From: JAFKFH01 sp017307375
GTDB lineage: Bacteria > Pseudomonadota > Alphaproteobacteria > Ferrovibrionales > Ferrovibrionaceae
DNA length: 64,000 nt
Assembly (NCBI GenBank): GCA_965229335.1
Contig: OZ245874.1
Span: 1,240,001-1,304,000, forward strand
Direction of reading: 5' to 3'
The notes beneath the pieces were generated by a model. That model saw only the letters and a list, made by a program, of their open reading frames with translations, did not search any database and had not been told where the DNA came from. Every line of letters begins with the position of its first letter. Position 1 is the stretch's first letter. Of the stretch, positions 29,992 through 38,519 are shown piece after piece. The position numbers were made by a program, and so were the translations under genes.

Positions 29992-30579
29992 ATGTCGCCG
30001 CCACCCAAGCACCGCGACAGGATCGTGCGCTCGGCCGCCGAACTGTTTCGCCGCCGGGGTTATGCGGCGACCGGCACCAACGACATCGTCGCCCTGAGCG
30101 GCGCGCCGAAGGGGTCGCTCTACCATTACTTCCCCGCCGGCAAGACGCAGATCGCCGAGGCGGCCGTGGCCTATGCCGGCGGGCGCGTCGCCGCCACGCT
30201 GGCCGCCCTGTTGGCCGAGACCGGCGACCCTGCCGCCGCGTTACGCCGCTATGGCGCGATGCTGATCGGCTGGCTGGAGCAGTCGGACTGGCGCGACGGC
30301 TGCCCGATCGCCACCACCTTGCTGGAAATCGCGCCGGAGGCCGACGGGGTGGCGGCAGCGGGCCGGGCGTCCTTCGCCGGCTGGGCGGCACTGTTTCGCG
30401 CTGCGCTGACGGCGCGGGGCGTGGCCGATGCCCGTGCCGGCCGGCTGGGCCAATTTGCGGTCACGGCGTTGGAAGGCGCGCTGGTGCTGGCCCGGGTCGC
30501 GCGCGACGGGACACCGATTCTCGATGCGGTGGACGAAGTCGCCGATCTGTTCACAGCGGCGATTTCGGCTGGGCGATAG
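29992..30579 (+). CDS. TetR/AcrR family regulator, LmrA/YxaF type
   Basis: The 195-residue product (MSPPPKHRDRIVRSAAELF) has the TetR helix-turn-helix GTNDIVALSGAPKGSLYHYFPAGK at residues ~22-45; the APKGSLYHYFP segment is typical of the LmrA/YxaF subgroup, as is CPIATTLLEIAPE further on. Members respond to aromatic compounds such as flavonoids in Bacillus; the ligand here is unknown. An AAGGAG site precedes the ATG. Confidence 0.9.
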   Translation: MSPPPKHRDRIVRSAAELFRRRGYAATGTNDIVALSGAPKGSLYHYFPAGKTQIAEAAVAYAGGRVAATLAALLAETGDPAAALRRYGAMLIGWLEQSDWRDGCPIATTLLEIAPEADGVAAAGRASFAGWAALFRAALTARGVADARAGRLGQFAVTALEGALVLARVARDGTPILDAVDEVADLFTAAISAGR

Positions 30580-30604
30580 GGTCGCGGGACGCTATCTTCC
30601 GACC

Positions 30605-32014
30605 GTGACCGCCCTGTCGAATCTGCCCGAACTCACCGTCTCCGAACTGTCCCATCAGCTGAAGCGGACCGTCGAGGACGCCTTCTCGCTGGTCAAGGTG
30701 CGGGGCGAGATCACCGGCTTCAAGCGCGCCGCCTCGGGCCATCTCTATCTTGCGCTCAAGGATGACGACGCGCTAATCGACGCGGTGTGCTGGAAAGGCA
30801 CCGCGATGCGGCTGCAGGCGAAGCCCCAGGACGGGCTCGAGGTCGTCTGCACCGGCAAGCTGACCACCTATCCCGGCCGCTCGAAGTACCAGCTGGTCAT
30901 CGATTCGATGGAGCTGGCGGGCCTCGGCGCGCTGATGGCGATGCTGGAGCAGCGCCGGCAGAAGCTGATGGCCGAAGGGCTGTTCGCCGCCGAACGCAAG
31001 CGGCCGCTGCCGTTCCTGCCGCGGGTCATCGGTGTCGTCACCTCGCCGACCGGCGCGGTCATCCGCGACATCCTGCACCGGCTGCGCGACCGCTTTCCCC
31101 GCCATGTCCTGGTCTGGCCGGTGCTGGTCCAGGGCGAGGGGGCGGCCGAGCAGGTCGCCGCCGCCATCGCGGGCTTCAACGCGATCGCGCCGGGCGGCAC
31201 GGTGCCGCGCCCCGACCTGCTGATCGTCGCGCGCGGCGGCGGCAGCCTCGAGGACCTGATGGCCTTCAACGAGGAGGTCGTGGTGCGCGCCGCCGCCGCC
31301 TCGGCCATTCCGCTGATCTCGGCGGTCGGGCATGAGACCGACACCACGCTGATCGACTTCGCCGCCGATCGCCGGGCGCCGACGCCGACCGCTGCCGCCG
31401 AGATGGCGGTGCCGGTGCGCCTCGATCTCGCCGAACGGCTCGACGCGCTGGGCGGCCGGCTCGACCGGGCCGCGCTGCGCCTGGCGGGCGAGCGGCGCGA
31501 GAAGGTGGCAAGCCTGGCCCGCGGCCTGCGCGGCCCGCGTGAATTGCTGATGCTGGCCCGCCAGCGCACCGACGAACTGACCGACCGCCTGCCGCGCGCC
31601 CTGCAGGCGCTGGTGACCGAGCGCCAGGGGCGGCTCGCCCGCGCCACCGGCGGCCTGCGCCCGCAAGTGCTGGCGCGCGAACTGACCGTGCTGGGCGAAC
31701 GGCTGGCCGCGCAATGGGGCCGGGCCGATCGGGCGGCGCGCCAGCATCTCGCGCGTCATCGCGACGATCTTGCCGGGCGGGCGCGCCTCTTGGAAAGCCT
31801 GTCCTATCGCGGGGTGCTGGCGCGCGGCTATGCCGTGGTGCATGGCCCCGACCAGGCCCTGACCTCGGCCGGGGCGGCGACGCCGGGCATGGCGGTGTCG
31901 ATCGAATTCCATGACGGCCGCCGCGAGGCGGTGATCGCCGGCAGTGCCGCTGCCGCACCGGCACGCCGGCCGCGCAAATCGGGTCCACCCGACGACCAGG
32001 GGAGTCTGCTCTGA
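30605..32014 (+). CDS. xseA: exodeoxyribonuclease VII large subunit
   Basis: The 469-residue product starts at a GTG (30605; VTALSNLPELTVSEL), since no ATG lies near and upstream sequence belongs to the TetR gene. It has the N-terminal OB fold (LVKVRGEITGFKRAASGHLYL), the catalytic region (VARGGGSLEDLMAFNEE, GHETDTTLIDFAADRRAPTPTAAAE in pieces) and the long helical C-terminus with SYRGVLARGYAVV. With XseB it degrades single-stranded DNA in both directions. The stop overlaps the DUF2093 ATG by one base. Confidence 0.96.
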   Translation: MTALSNLPELTVSELSHQLKRTVEDAFSLVKVRGEITGFKRAASGHLYLALKDDDALIDAVCWKGTAMRLQAKPQDGLEVVCTGKLTTYPGRSKYQLVIDSMELAGLGALMAMLEQRRQKLMAEGLFAAERKRPLPFLPRVIGVVTSPTGAVIRDILHRLRDRFPRHVLVWPVLVQGEGAAEQVAAAIAGFNAIAPGGTVPRPDLLIVARGGGSLEDLMAFNEEVVVRAAAASAIPLISAVGHETDTTLIDFAADRRAPTPTAAAEMAVPVRLDLAERLDALGGRLDRAALRLAGERREKVASLARGLRGPRELLMLARQRTDELTDRLPRALQALVTERQGRLARATGGLRPQVLARELTVLGERLAAQWGRADRAARQHLARHRDDLAGRARLLESLSYRGVLARGYAVVHGPDQALTSAGAATPGMAVSIEFHDGRREAVIAGSAAAAPARRPRKSGPPDDQGSLL

Positions 32015-32211
32015 TGCACCAGCCCTTCCAGGAGGCCGAGGCCAAGCTGGTCTACGAAGACGGCAACTACCGGGTGGTGCTGCCCGGCACCTACGTCACC
32101 TGCGCGGTTTCCGGCAAGCGCATCCCGCTCGACCTGCTGCGCTACTGGCGGGTCGACCGGCAGGAGGCCTATGCCTCGCCGGCCGAGGCCCGCCTGGGCT
32201 TCAGCCGCTGA
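32014..32211 (+). CDS. DUF2093 family protein
   Basis: The 65-residue protein (MHQPFQEAEAKLVYEDGNYRV) matches DUF2093, a short alphaproteobacterial family regularly encoded after xseA: VVLPGTYVTCAVSGKRIPLDLLRYWRVDRQEAYAS is its conserved body (quoted only in part: CAVSGKRIPLDLLRYW). Function is unknown. It overlaps the hutF gene tail to tail by 11 bases. Confidence 0.93.
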   Translation: MHQPFQEAEAKLVYEDGNYRVVLPGTYVTCAVSGKRIPLDLLRYWRVDRQEAYASPAEARLGFSR

Positions 32212-33559
32212 GCTTGCGCATCGCGGCGCGATAGCGCCCGAGGATGCCGGCCTCGTCGCGATGCCGGCCGCCTTCGACGACGAGATGCCCGCCGACGATG
32301 ACGTCGCGCACCAGGCTGTTGTCGCCGGCGAAGACATAGCTGTCGAGGATCAGGTCGCCGCGGCGTTCGACCAGCTTGGGGCTGTCGCCATCGAGCACGA
32401 CGAGGTCGGCGGCCTGGCCCACCGCGATTTCCCCCGCCGCGACGCCGAAGGCCTGCGCGCCGCCCCGGGCTGCGGCGCGATAGAGCCCGGCCCCGATCGA
32501 GGCGCCGTCGAGGCGCAGGCGGTTGCGCTGGCGCAAGGCGAGGCGCTGGCCATATTCCATCAGCCTCAGTTCTTCCGAGGCGCTGACGCCGATATGGCTG
32601 TCCGACCCGACGCCGAACCGGCCGCCGGCGGCGAGATAGTCCGGAGCCGGGAAGATCCCGTCGCCCAGATTGGCCTCGGTGGTCAGGCAGAGGCCCGCGA
32701 CCGCGCCGCTTTTCGCCACTGCTGCCGTCTCGGCCGCCGTCATGTGCGTGGCATGGATCAGGCACCAGCGCGGGTCGAGGGCGACGAGCGAGGTCAGCAG
32801 CTCGACCGGCCGTTTGCCGCACCAGGCCAGGCAGTCGTCGACCTCCTTGGTCTGCTCGGCGATGTGGATATGGATCGGGGTGTCCAGGCCGTCGATCGCC
32901 GCGGTCAGCTCGTCCGGCGTCACCGCCCGCAGCGAATGCAGCGCCAGTCCGACGCGGACGAGCGGGTCGCCATCCGCCGCCGTCGCCACGGCCGCCATGA
33001 TCCCGCGAATGCCGTCGACATCGTTGATGAAGCGCCGCTGGCCCTCGGCCGGGGCCTGGCCGCCGAAGCCGGCATGGGCATAGAGCACCGGCAGATGCGT
33101 CAGGCGGATCGCCGCGCCGCGGGCCGCGGCGAGGATGCGCAGGCTCAACTCGGCCCGGTCGGCATAGGGCCGGCCGTCATGGTCGTGATGCAGATAGTGG
33201 AACTCGGCGACGCCGGTATAGCCGCCCTTCAGCATTTCGACATAGAGCTGGGTGGCGATCGCCTCGACCTCGTCGGGGCCGAGCTGCCGCAGAAAGCCGT
33301 ACATCGTCTCGCGCCAGGTCCAGAAACTGTCGGCGGCAGTGTCGCCGGCGCGCTCGGCCAGGCCCGCCATCGCCCGCTGGAAGGCGTGGCTGTGCAGGTT
33401 CGGCATGCCCGGCACCACCGGCCCGCCGGCGCGGCGCGCATCGATGGGGGCGCCCACGCCCGGCGTGATCGCGACGATCCGGCCTGCCGCGTCGGCCTCG
33501 ATCAGGACGTCGTCGGCCCAGTCGCGGCCGAGCAGCGCGGTGGGGCAATGCAGCTTCAT
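32201..33559 (-). CDS. hutF: formimidoylglutamate deiminase
   Basis: The 452-residue amidohydrolase carries the metal-binding NLHSHAFQRAMAGLAE near residue 56, then HYLHHDHDG, HIHIAEQTKEVDDC (~residue 230) and GVGSDSHIGVSA near residue 315. It removes ammonia from N-formimidoyl-L-glutamate to give N-formylglutamate in the five-step histidine pathway. It overlaps hutG by 4 bases, the next enzyme. The hutH, hutU and hutI genes are not in the window and must be elsewhere. Confidence 0.95.
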   Translation of the reverse strand: MKLHCPTALLGRDWADDVLIEADAAGRIVAITPGVGAPIDARRAGGPVVPGMPNLHSHAFQRAMAGLAERAGDTAADSFWTWRETMYGFLRQLGPDEVEAIATQLYVEMLKGGYTGVAEFHYLHHDHDGRPYADRAELSLRILAAARGAAIRLTHLPVLYAHAGFGGQAPAEGQRRFINDVDGIRGIMAAVATAADGDPLVRVGLALHSLRAVTPDELTAAIDGLDTPIHIHIAEQTKEVDDCLAWCGKRPVELLTSLVALDPRWCLIHATHMTAAETAAVAKSGAVAGLCLTTEANLGDGIFPAPDYLAAGGRFGVGSDSHIGVSASEELRLMEYGQRLALRQRNRLRLDGASIGAGLYRAAARGGAQAFGVAAGEIAVGQAADLVVLDGDSPKLVERRGDLILDSYVFAGDNSLVRDVIVGGHLVVEGGRHRDEAGILGRYRAAMRKLSG

Positions 33560-34344
33560 GCCTGCGCCGCCTCGGCCAGCACGCCGACGATCGACCGCAG
33601 CACCGGGCGGATGCCCTGCGCCAGATCCTCGCGGAAGCCGAAGGGGCGGTCTTCGTCCATGTAGACGATCTGGCTCATTTCCAGCTGCACCGCGTGGATG
33701 TTGCGGTCGGGCTGGCCGTAGTGGCGGGTGATGTAGCCGCCCTTGAAGCGGCCGTTCAGCACATGCGTGTATTGCGGTGCCCCGGCGCAGGCGGCCAGAA
33801 GGCGCGGGGCGATGTCGCCGCCGACGCTGGCGCCGTCATTGGTGCCGAAATTGAGATCGGGCAGGCGGCCGTCGAACAGCCGGGGCACTTCCGAGCGGAT
33901 CGAATGGGCGTCGAACAGCACGGCGATGCCGTGTTCGGCCCGCATCGCCTCGAGTGTCGCGGCGATCTTGTCGTGATAGGGCCGCCAGTAGGTTTCCAGC
34001 CGCTGCGCGCGCTCGGCCGCATCCGGCGCCTGGCCCTCGAGATAGAGGCCTGAGCCGTCAAACAGCGTGTCGGGGCAGAGGCCGGTGGTGGCGCCGGCAT
34101 AGAGCGGCTTGTCGTCGGGCGGCCGGTTCAGGTCGATGACGTAGCGCGAATGGGTGGCGATCAGGACCGACGCGCCGACCTCGTCGAGGAAATCGTAGAG
34201 CCGCGGCAGATGCCAGTCGGTATCCGGCAGGTCGCGCGCCTCGGGCACCAGCCGCTCGGCCAGACCCGGCGACAGCCCGAGGCCGACATGCGGCATGCTG
34301 ACCAGAAGCGGGATGCGGCCGGGGCGGAACTCGAAGGGCGCCAT
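33556..34344 (-). CDS. hutG: N-formylglutamate deformylase
   Basis: From the ATG at 34344 the product has 262 residues (MAPFEFRPGRIPLLVSMPHVG). Typical segments are SMPHVGLGLSPGLAERL, DTDWHLPRLYDFLDE, VIDLNRPPDDKPLYAGATTG in pieces, and FDAHSIRSEVPRLFDG. It hydrolyses N-formylglutamate to formate and glutamate. A GGAGAG site four bases upstream favours 34344; ATGs at 34353 and 34365 are alternatives. The palindrome ATACATGTAT lies just upstream. Confidence 0.93.
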   Translation of the reverse strand: MAPFEFRPGRIPLLVSMPHVGLGLSPGLAERLVPEARDLPDTDWHLPRLYDFLDEVGASVLIATHSRYVIDLNRPPDDKPLYAGATTGLCPDTLFDGSGLYLEGQAPDAAERAQRLETYWRPYHDKIAATLEAMRAEHGIAVLFDAHSIRSEVPRLFDGRLPDLNFGTNDGASVGGDIAPRLLAACAGAPQYTHVLNGRFKGGYITRHYGQPDRNIHAVQLEMSQIVYMDEDRPFGFREDLAQGIRPVLRSIVGVLAEAAQA

Positions 34345-34363
34345 GGGTCTCTCCATGATTTCC

Positions 34364-34373
34364 ATACATGTAT
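34364..34373. promoter_or_regulatory. palindrome ATACATGTAT upstream of hutGF
   Basis: A perfect 10-bp palindrome inside the AT-rich leader TTGTCTATACATGTATGGA (minus strand sense) lies about 20 bases before the chosen hutG start. It resembles GntR-type half sites and might be read by a HutC-like regulator encoded elsewhere. Only symmetry and position support this. Confidence 0.4.
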
Positions 34374-34393
34374 AGACAAGTGTGCGGGCCGGT

Positions 34394-34990
34394 TCAAGCC
34401 GACAGACCGCGCAGCGCCTCCGGTGTTGCCATCGCCAGGCCCATCAGCGCCACGCCGGCGGCGCCGGCGCGGCGGCAGTCCTGGGCCGTGACCGGGTCGA
34501 TGCCGCCGAGCGCGATGACCGGTACCGCCACGGCGGCCGCGATGGCGGCGAGGCGGTCGAGGCCGAGGGCCGGGCCGTAGCCGGGCTTGCTCGACGTGAG
34601 GAAGATCGGCGAGAGGGTGACGTAGTCGGCGCCCGTGGCCGCCTGGGCCGAGGCGAGGTCATGGGTCGACACGCCGATCAGCGCCCGCGGCCCCAGCCTT
34701 GCGCGCGCCGCCGCCGGATTGCCGTGGGCGCCGAGATGAACGCCGGCAGCGCCAGCGGCATGCGCCAGCTCGGTATCGCCGTGGACGGTCACCGCAGCGC
34801 CGTATGGCTTCGCCCGCGCGACCAGCTCGCGGGCCAGCGCCAGCCGGGCGAGATAGGGCAGGTCCTTGTCGCGCAGCGACAGCCAGCGGATGCCGCCGGC
34901 GAACAGCGTCTCGGCGATGTCGGGCAGCGGCCGCGCCGCCTGGGTCCGGTCGGTAATGACCAGCACCGGCGGCGTCGGCAAGGGCGTCAT
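34394..34990 (-). CDS. thiE: thiamine phosphate synthase
   Basis: The 198-residue product (MTPLPTPPVLVITDRTQAAR) is a short ThiE: LVITDR at the start, IRWLSLRDKDLP, VTVHGDTELAHAAGAAGVHLG (in parts), IGVSTHDLASAQAATGADYVTLSPIF and a phosphate loop IALGGIDP. It joins the thiazole and pyrimidine moieties to thiamine phosphate. It is the last gene of thiOSGE, one base after the thiG stop. Confidence 0.92.
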   Translation of the reverse strand: MTPLPTPPVLVITDRTQAARPLPDIAETLFAGGIRWLSLRDKDLPYLARLALARELVARAKPYGAAVTVHGDTELAHAAGAAGVHLGAHGNPAAARARLGPRALIGVSTHDLASAQAATGADYVTLSPIFLTSSKPGYGPALGLDRLAAIAAAVAVPVIALGGIDPVTAQDCRRAGAAGVALMGLAMATPEALRGLSA

Positions 34991-34991
34991 C

Positions 34992-35765
34992 TCAGCTGCC
35001 GACGAGGCCGAGTTGCGGGCTCGATGGTTCGGCGCGGTCGAGCTTGGGGATGCGGCCGGCCAGCCGGGCGTCGCGCCCGCCCTGCACCGCATGTTTCATC
35101 GCGCGGGCCATGCGCACCGGGTCGGTGGCGCGGGCGACGGCGGTGTTGAGGAGGACGGCCGAGCAGCCGAGTTCCATCGCCAGCGCCGCATCCGACGCGG
35201 TGCCGATGCCGGCATCGAGCACGACGGGCACCTCGGCCTGCAGGCAGATCTTCTCGATCGCCAGCGGGTTGGCGATTCCCATGCCCGAGCCGATCGGCGA
35301 GCCCAGCGGCATGACCGCCGCGCAGCCGACATCGGCAAGCCGCCGGCAGACCACCGGGTCGTCGGTGCAGTAGGGCAGCACGGTGAAGCCCTTGCCGACC
35401 AGGATCTCGGCCGCCTCGATCAGCTGCACTACGTCGGGGTAGAGGGTTTCGCGATCGCCGATCAACTCCAGCTTGATCCAGTCGGTGCCGATGGCCTCGC
35501 GGGCGAGTTCCGCGGTCAGCACCGCGTCGCGCACCGTGGCGCAGCCGGCGGTGTTGGGCAGGAAGCGGTAGGTGGCGCCGAGCAGGTCGAGCAGGCTTTC
35601 GCCCTTGCCGGCCAGATCCATGCGGCGGATCGAGGCGGTCACCACCTCGGCCCCGGAAGCCTGCACCGCCTCCATCATCACGCTGTAGTTCGGATAGGCC
35701 GAGGTGCCGATGAACAGCCGCGAGGACAAGGTGACGCCGGCGACCTGGAAGGAATCGTCCTGCAT
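34992..35765 (-). CDS. thiG: thiazole synthase
   Basis: The 257-residue TIM-barrel enzyme (MQDDSFQVAGVTLSSRLFIGT) has the typical EVVTASIRRMDL, NTAGCATVRDAVLTAELAREA, the Schiff-base lysine in WIKLELIGD, and a phosphate site in VVLDAGIGTASDAALAMELG. It builds the thiazole ring from deoxyxylulose phosphate, dehydroglycine and sulfur on ThiS. It follows thiS by 4 bases. Confidence 0.97.
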   Translation of the reverse strand: MQDDSFQVAGVTLSSRLFIGTSAYPNYSVMMEAVQASGAEVVTASIRRMDLAGKGESLLDLLGATYRFLPNTAGCATVRDAVLTAELAREAIGTDWIKLELIGDRETLYPDVVQLIEAAEILVGKGFTVLPYCTDDPVVCRRLADVGCAAVMPLGSPIGSGMGIANPLAIEKICLQAEVPVVLDAGIGTASDAALAMELGCSAVLLNTAVARATDPVRMARAMKHAVQGGRDARLAGRIPKLDRAEPSSPQLGLVGS

Positions 35766-35769
35766 GTCT

Positions 35770-35976
35770 TCAGCCCCCCTGGAACGGCCGGACGATCTCG
35801 ACGTCGTCGCCGGGCTTCAGCGCCGCCTGGTCCCAGGCCGCGCGCGGCAGCACCGCCCCGTTCAGCGCGATCGCCAGGCCCTTGGTCCGGGAATCGAGAC
35901 CCAGCCGGGCGAGCAGCGCCGGCACGTCGGGCGCCAGCGGTTCGGGCGTGCCGTTGAGGGTGAAGGTCGCGGTCAT
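35770..35976 (-). CDS. thiS: sulfur carrier protein ThiS
   Basis: The 68-residue ubiquitin-like protein (MTATFTLNGTPEPLAPD) ends in FQGG, the Gly-Gly tail that is adenylated and thiocarboxylated to carry sulfur for thiazole formation. AIALNGAVLPRAAW in the middle is typical. It overlaps thiO by 4 bases and precedes thiG by 4. Confidence 0.96.
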   Translation of the reverse strand: MTATFTLNGTPEPLAPDVPALLARLGLDSRTKGLAIALNGAVLPRAAWDQAALKPGDDVEIVRPFQGG

Positions 35977-37142
35977 GAAGCCTCCTTCGCCGCGGGCAGG
36001 GCGAAACGATCGGGGGAATAGCGGCGGCCGAGTTCGGGCATCGTGCCGTCGAGGATGCAGCGGGCCACCAGATCGGCCGTCGCCGGCGTCAGCAGGATGC
36101 CGTTGCGATGGTGGCCCGAGGCATGGATCAGCCCGTCGAGCGCCGCGGTGGGGCCGAGCAGCGGGGCATCGTCGCGCGCCCGCGGCCTGAAACCGACCCA
36201 GCTTTCCAGCACCGGCAATTCCTCGATGCCGGGCAGCGCGCGCCAGGCGGCATGCAGCAGGCTCAGCATGCCGCCGGCGGTCAGGGTGGCGTCGAAGCCC
36301 TTTTCCTCGACGGTGGCGCCGAGAATGAGCCGCCCGTCCCGCCGTGGCACCAGATAGATGCCCGGCCCCCACACGACATGGTTCAGCAGCGGCGCGGCCG
36401 GGTCCATGCCCAGCGCCATCATCTGGCCCTTGCAGGGGCGCACCGGCGGGCGCGCCAGCGGCGGCACCCCGTCGACCTCGGCCGACCAGGCGCCGGCCGC
36501 CAGCACGACGACATCGGCCTCGTGCAGCCGGTCACCGGTCCGCACCCCGACGGCGCGCCCGCCCGCCGTGGCCAGCGCCACCGGCACGTCCTGGTGGACC
36601 GGCACACCGCGGCGGCCGAGCACTTCGATCAGCGCACGCGCGACCATGCGGTTGTCGACCTGATGGTCGCGCGGGCTGATCAGCCCGCCGACCACGGCCG
36701 GATTGAGATAGGGTTCGCGCCGGCGCAACTCGCGGCTGTCGGCCCAGGCCAGGTCGCAGCCGAGCGCGGTCAGCCGGGCGAGATCATGGCGCAGCCTGGT
36801 CGCGTCGTCGCGGCTCAACGCCACCGACAGCGTGCCTTCGTCGCGATAGCCGAGCTCCAGGCCGCTTTCGGCCGCCAGCTCGCGGGCGAAGTCGGGCCAC
36901 AGGCGCTGGCTGGCATCGCAGAGGGGATGCAGGTCTTCCTCGCCCGGCTCGCCCTCCAGCCCGGCGGCCAGCATGCCGGCGGCGGCATGGGTCGCGCCGC
37001 TGCCGGCGCGGTGGCGGTCGAACAGGGCGACGGCCGCGCCGGCCTGCGCCAGGCGCCAGGCGATCGACATGCCCATGATGCCGGCGCCGATGATGGCGAC
37101 ATGCAACGGATTCACTGCAGTTCGAGCCGGTGTGTTCGGCAT
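35973..37142 (-). CDS. thiO: glycine oxidase ThiO
   Basis: The 389-residue flavoenzyme (MPNTPARTAVNPLHVAIIGAG) binds FAD through GAGIMGMSIAWRLAQAG at residues ~15-31 and belongs to the DAO family (VVLAAGAWSAEVDG, GFRPRARDDAPLLGP, HASGHHRNGILLTPAT). It oxidises glycine to the imine used by ThiG. The ATG at 37142 follows GGGAG and the TPP riboswitch, so the thi operon is shut off by thiamine pyrophosphate. Confidence 0.95.
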   Translation of the reverse strand: MPNTPARTAVNPLHVAIIGAGIMGMSIAWRLAQAGAAVALFDRHRAGSGATHAAAGMLAAGLEGEPGEEDLHPLCDASQRLWPDFARELAAESGLELGYRDEGTLSVALSRDDATRLRHDLARLTALGCDLAWADSRELRRREPYLNPAVVGGLISPRDHQVDNRMVARALIEVLGRRGVPVHQDVPVALATAGGRAVGVRTGDRLHEADVVVLAAGAWSAEVDGVPPLARPPVRPCKGQMMALGMDPAAPLLNHVVWGPGIYLVPRRDGRLILGATVEEKGFDATLTAGGMLSLLHAAWRALPGIEELPVLESWVGFRPRARDDAPLLGPTAALDGLIHASGHHRNGILLTPATADLVARCILDGTMPELGRRYSPDRFALPAAKEAS

Positions 37143-37146
37143 CGCG

Positions 37147-37228
37147 TCTCCCTTCGCCGGCATGACCCGGGGCAGGTTCGATGGGTGTGTTCTCAGCCGG
37201 ACGACGCGCCCGGCACCCCAGCGGATGA
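37147..37228 (-). promoter_or_regulatory. TPP riboswitch (THI element)
   Basis: On the minus strand the conserved core is complete: GGGGTGCC at the start, CTGAGA followed by ACACACCC in the pyrimidine-sensing arm, then ACCTG and CGGGTCATGCCGGCGAAGGGA (quoted in parts). The thiO ribosome binding site (GGGAG) directly follows the final strand, so binding of TPP probably blocks translation initiation. Confidence 0.95.
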
Positions 37229-37471
37229 TGTGAATGAGATGGCAGAGATGGGCGCCACAGGCAAGGGGGCTCGTCGCCGCATTCTCCTCGCAATAAGTAA
37301 AGTTATCATATCGGATTTATATGGTATTGATGCACCGCCTGCCGGTGAGGGCTGGCCCCATGGAATGAATCCAGCTGGATCTACGAGGCTGGCGCGGTTC
37401 CGGGGTCAACTGCGGTAATGGGCCGCCGGCTCATCGGGAGCAGCAAGCACAAATCATTGGGGGTCGGAAAG
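37229..37471. other. intergenic region between the thi operon and the sulfonate locus
   Basis: About 243 bases separate the riboswitch from the substrate-binding protein gene. They include an AT-rich stretch (about 37292-37335) suited to promoters in either direction, but no clear -35/-10 pair or operator was picked out. No gene is supported. Confidence 0.5.
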
Positions 37472-38512
37472 ATGAAGTTTTCCCTGTCGCGGCGTGAATT
37501 CGGCCTGCTGGCCGGCAACATGGCGCTCGCCACGCTGGCGGGCGGCACCCTGCTGGGGGCCGGCCAGGCCCGCGCCCAGCAGAAGACGGTGATGCTCGGC
37601 ACCTTCGGCAGCATCGATGCGCAGAACTACATCCGTGCCACCAACGCGATGCAGAAGACCTTCGGCGAAGGCACCAAGGTCGATTTCGTCACCGTGCGCG
37701 CCGGATCGGAAGTGCTGTCGGCGATGGCCGGCGGCAGCCTCGACATGTGCAACATCGGGTCGAGCCCGATGGTTGTCGGCTTCGCCAACGGCGTGCCGGT
37801 CTCGATGGTCTACGTCTACAAGAACATCATCGACAGCGAAGTGCTGGTGGTGCAGGGCAATGCCGGCATCAAGAAGGTCGCCGACCTCAAGGGCAAGAAG
37901 CTGGCGCTGCCGTTCAACACCTCGGTGCATTTCGCCGCGCTGGCGATGCTCAAGACCGCGGGGCTGACCGCATCCGACGTCACGCTGATCAACATGCGCG
38001 CCGACACCATCGCCTCGGCCTGGAGCCGGCGCGAGATCGACGCCAGCTATATCTGGGTGCCGGTGGCGCCGAAGCTGGTCGAGGACGGCGGGCAGATCAT
38101 CTTCAAGACCGGCGATCTCAATGCCCAGGGCCTCGTCGTGTTCGACGGCTTCATCGTCCGCGACGAGTTCAAGAAGAAGTACCCCGACCTGGTCCTGGCC
38201 TTCCTGAAGGAATTCGAACGTCTCAGCCGCACCTTCAAGGACAACCCGAAGGAAGTCGTCGAGGTGATGACCAAGTTCCTCGGCGTCGACGAGGCCGCGG
38301 TGATGCGCTCGCTCAACACCTTCTACCCCGTTCCCCCGGCCGAGCAGCTGACCGACAAATGGCTGGGCGCGCCGGGCACCAAGGACAAGACCGGCGTGCT
38401 CAACACCTTGCAGGTGCAGGCCGAATTCCTGAAGGAAACCGGCCAGATCGGGGCCATTCCCGCCGATCTGCGCCATTTCGTCGATTCCTCGTTCGTCGCC
38501 AAGATGGTGTGA
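37472..38512 (+). CDS. taurine/sulfonate-type ABC transporter substrate-binding protein
   Basis: The 346-residue product begins MKFSLSRREFGLLAGN with a twin-arginine motif (SRREF) and a hydrophobic stretch to the cleavage site AQARAQQ near residue 36, so it is probably exported by Tat. The mature part resembles TauA/SsuA: FVTVRAGSEVLSAMAGGSLDM, VVGFANGVPVSMVYV, DSEVLVV and the DLKGKKLALPFNTSVHFA hinge. It would bind a small sulfonate such as taurine in the periplasm. It heads an ABC operon with ATPase and permease. Confidence 0.87.
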   Translation: MKFSLSRREFGLLAGNMALATLAGGTLLGAGQARAQQKTVMLGTFGSIDAQNYIRATNAMQKTFGEGTKVDFVTVRAGSEVLSAMAGGSLDMCNIGSSPMVVGFANGVPVSMVYVYKNIIDSEVLVVQGNAGIKKVADLKGKKLALPFNTSVHFAALAMLKTAGLTASDVTLINMRADTIASAWSRREIDASYIWVPVAPKLVEDGGQIIFKTGDLNAQGLVVFDGFIVRDEFKKKYPDLVLAFLKEFERLSRTFKDNPKEVVEVMTKFLGVDEAAVMRSLNTFYPVPPAEQLTDKWLGAPGTKDKTGVLNTLQVQAEFLKETGQIGAIPADLRHFVDSSFVAKMV

Positions 38513-38519
38513 TGGCCAG

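Noticed and set aside
37418..37471. Upstream GTG/ATG start for the sulfonate-binding protein
   Set aside because: It would place extra residues before a normal twin-arginine signal peptide; the ATG at 37472 is the natural start.
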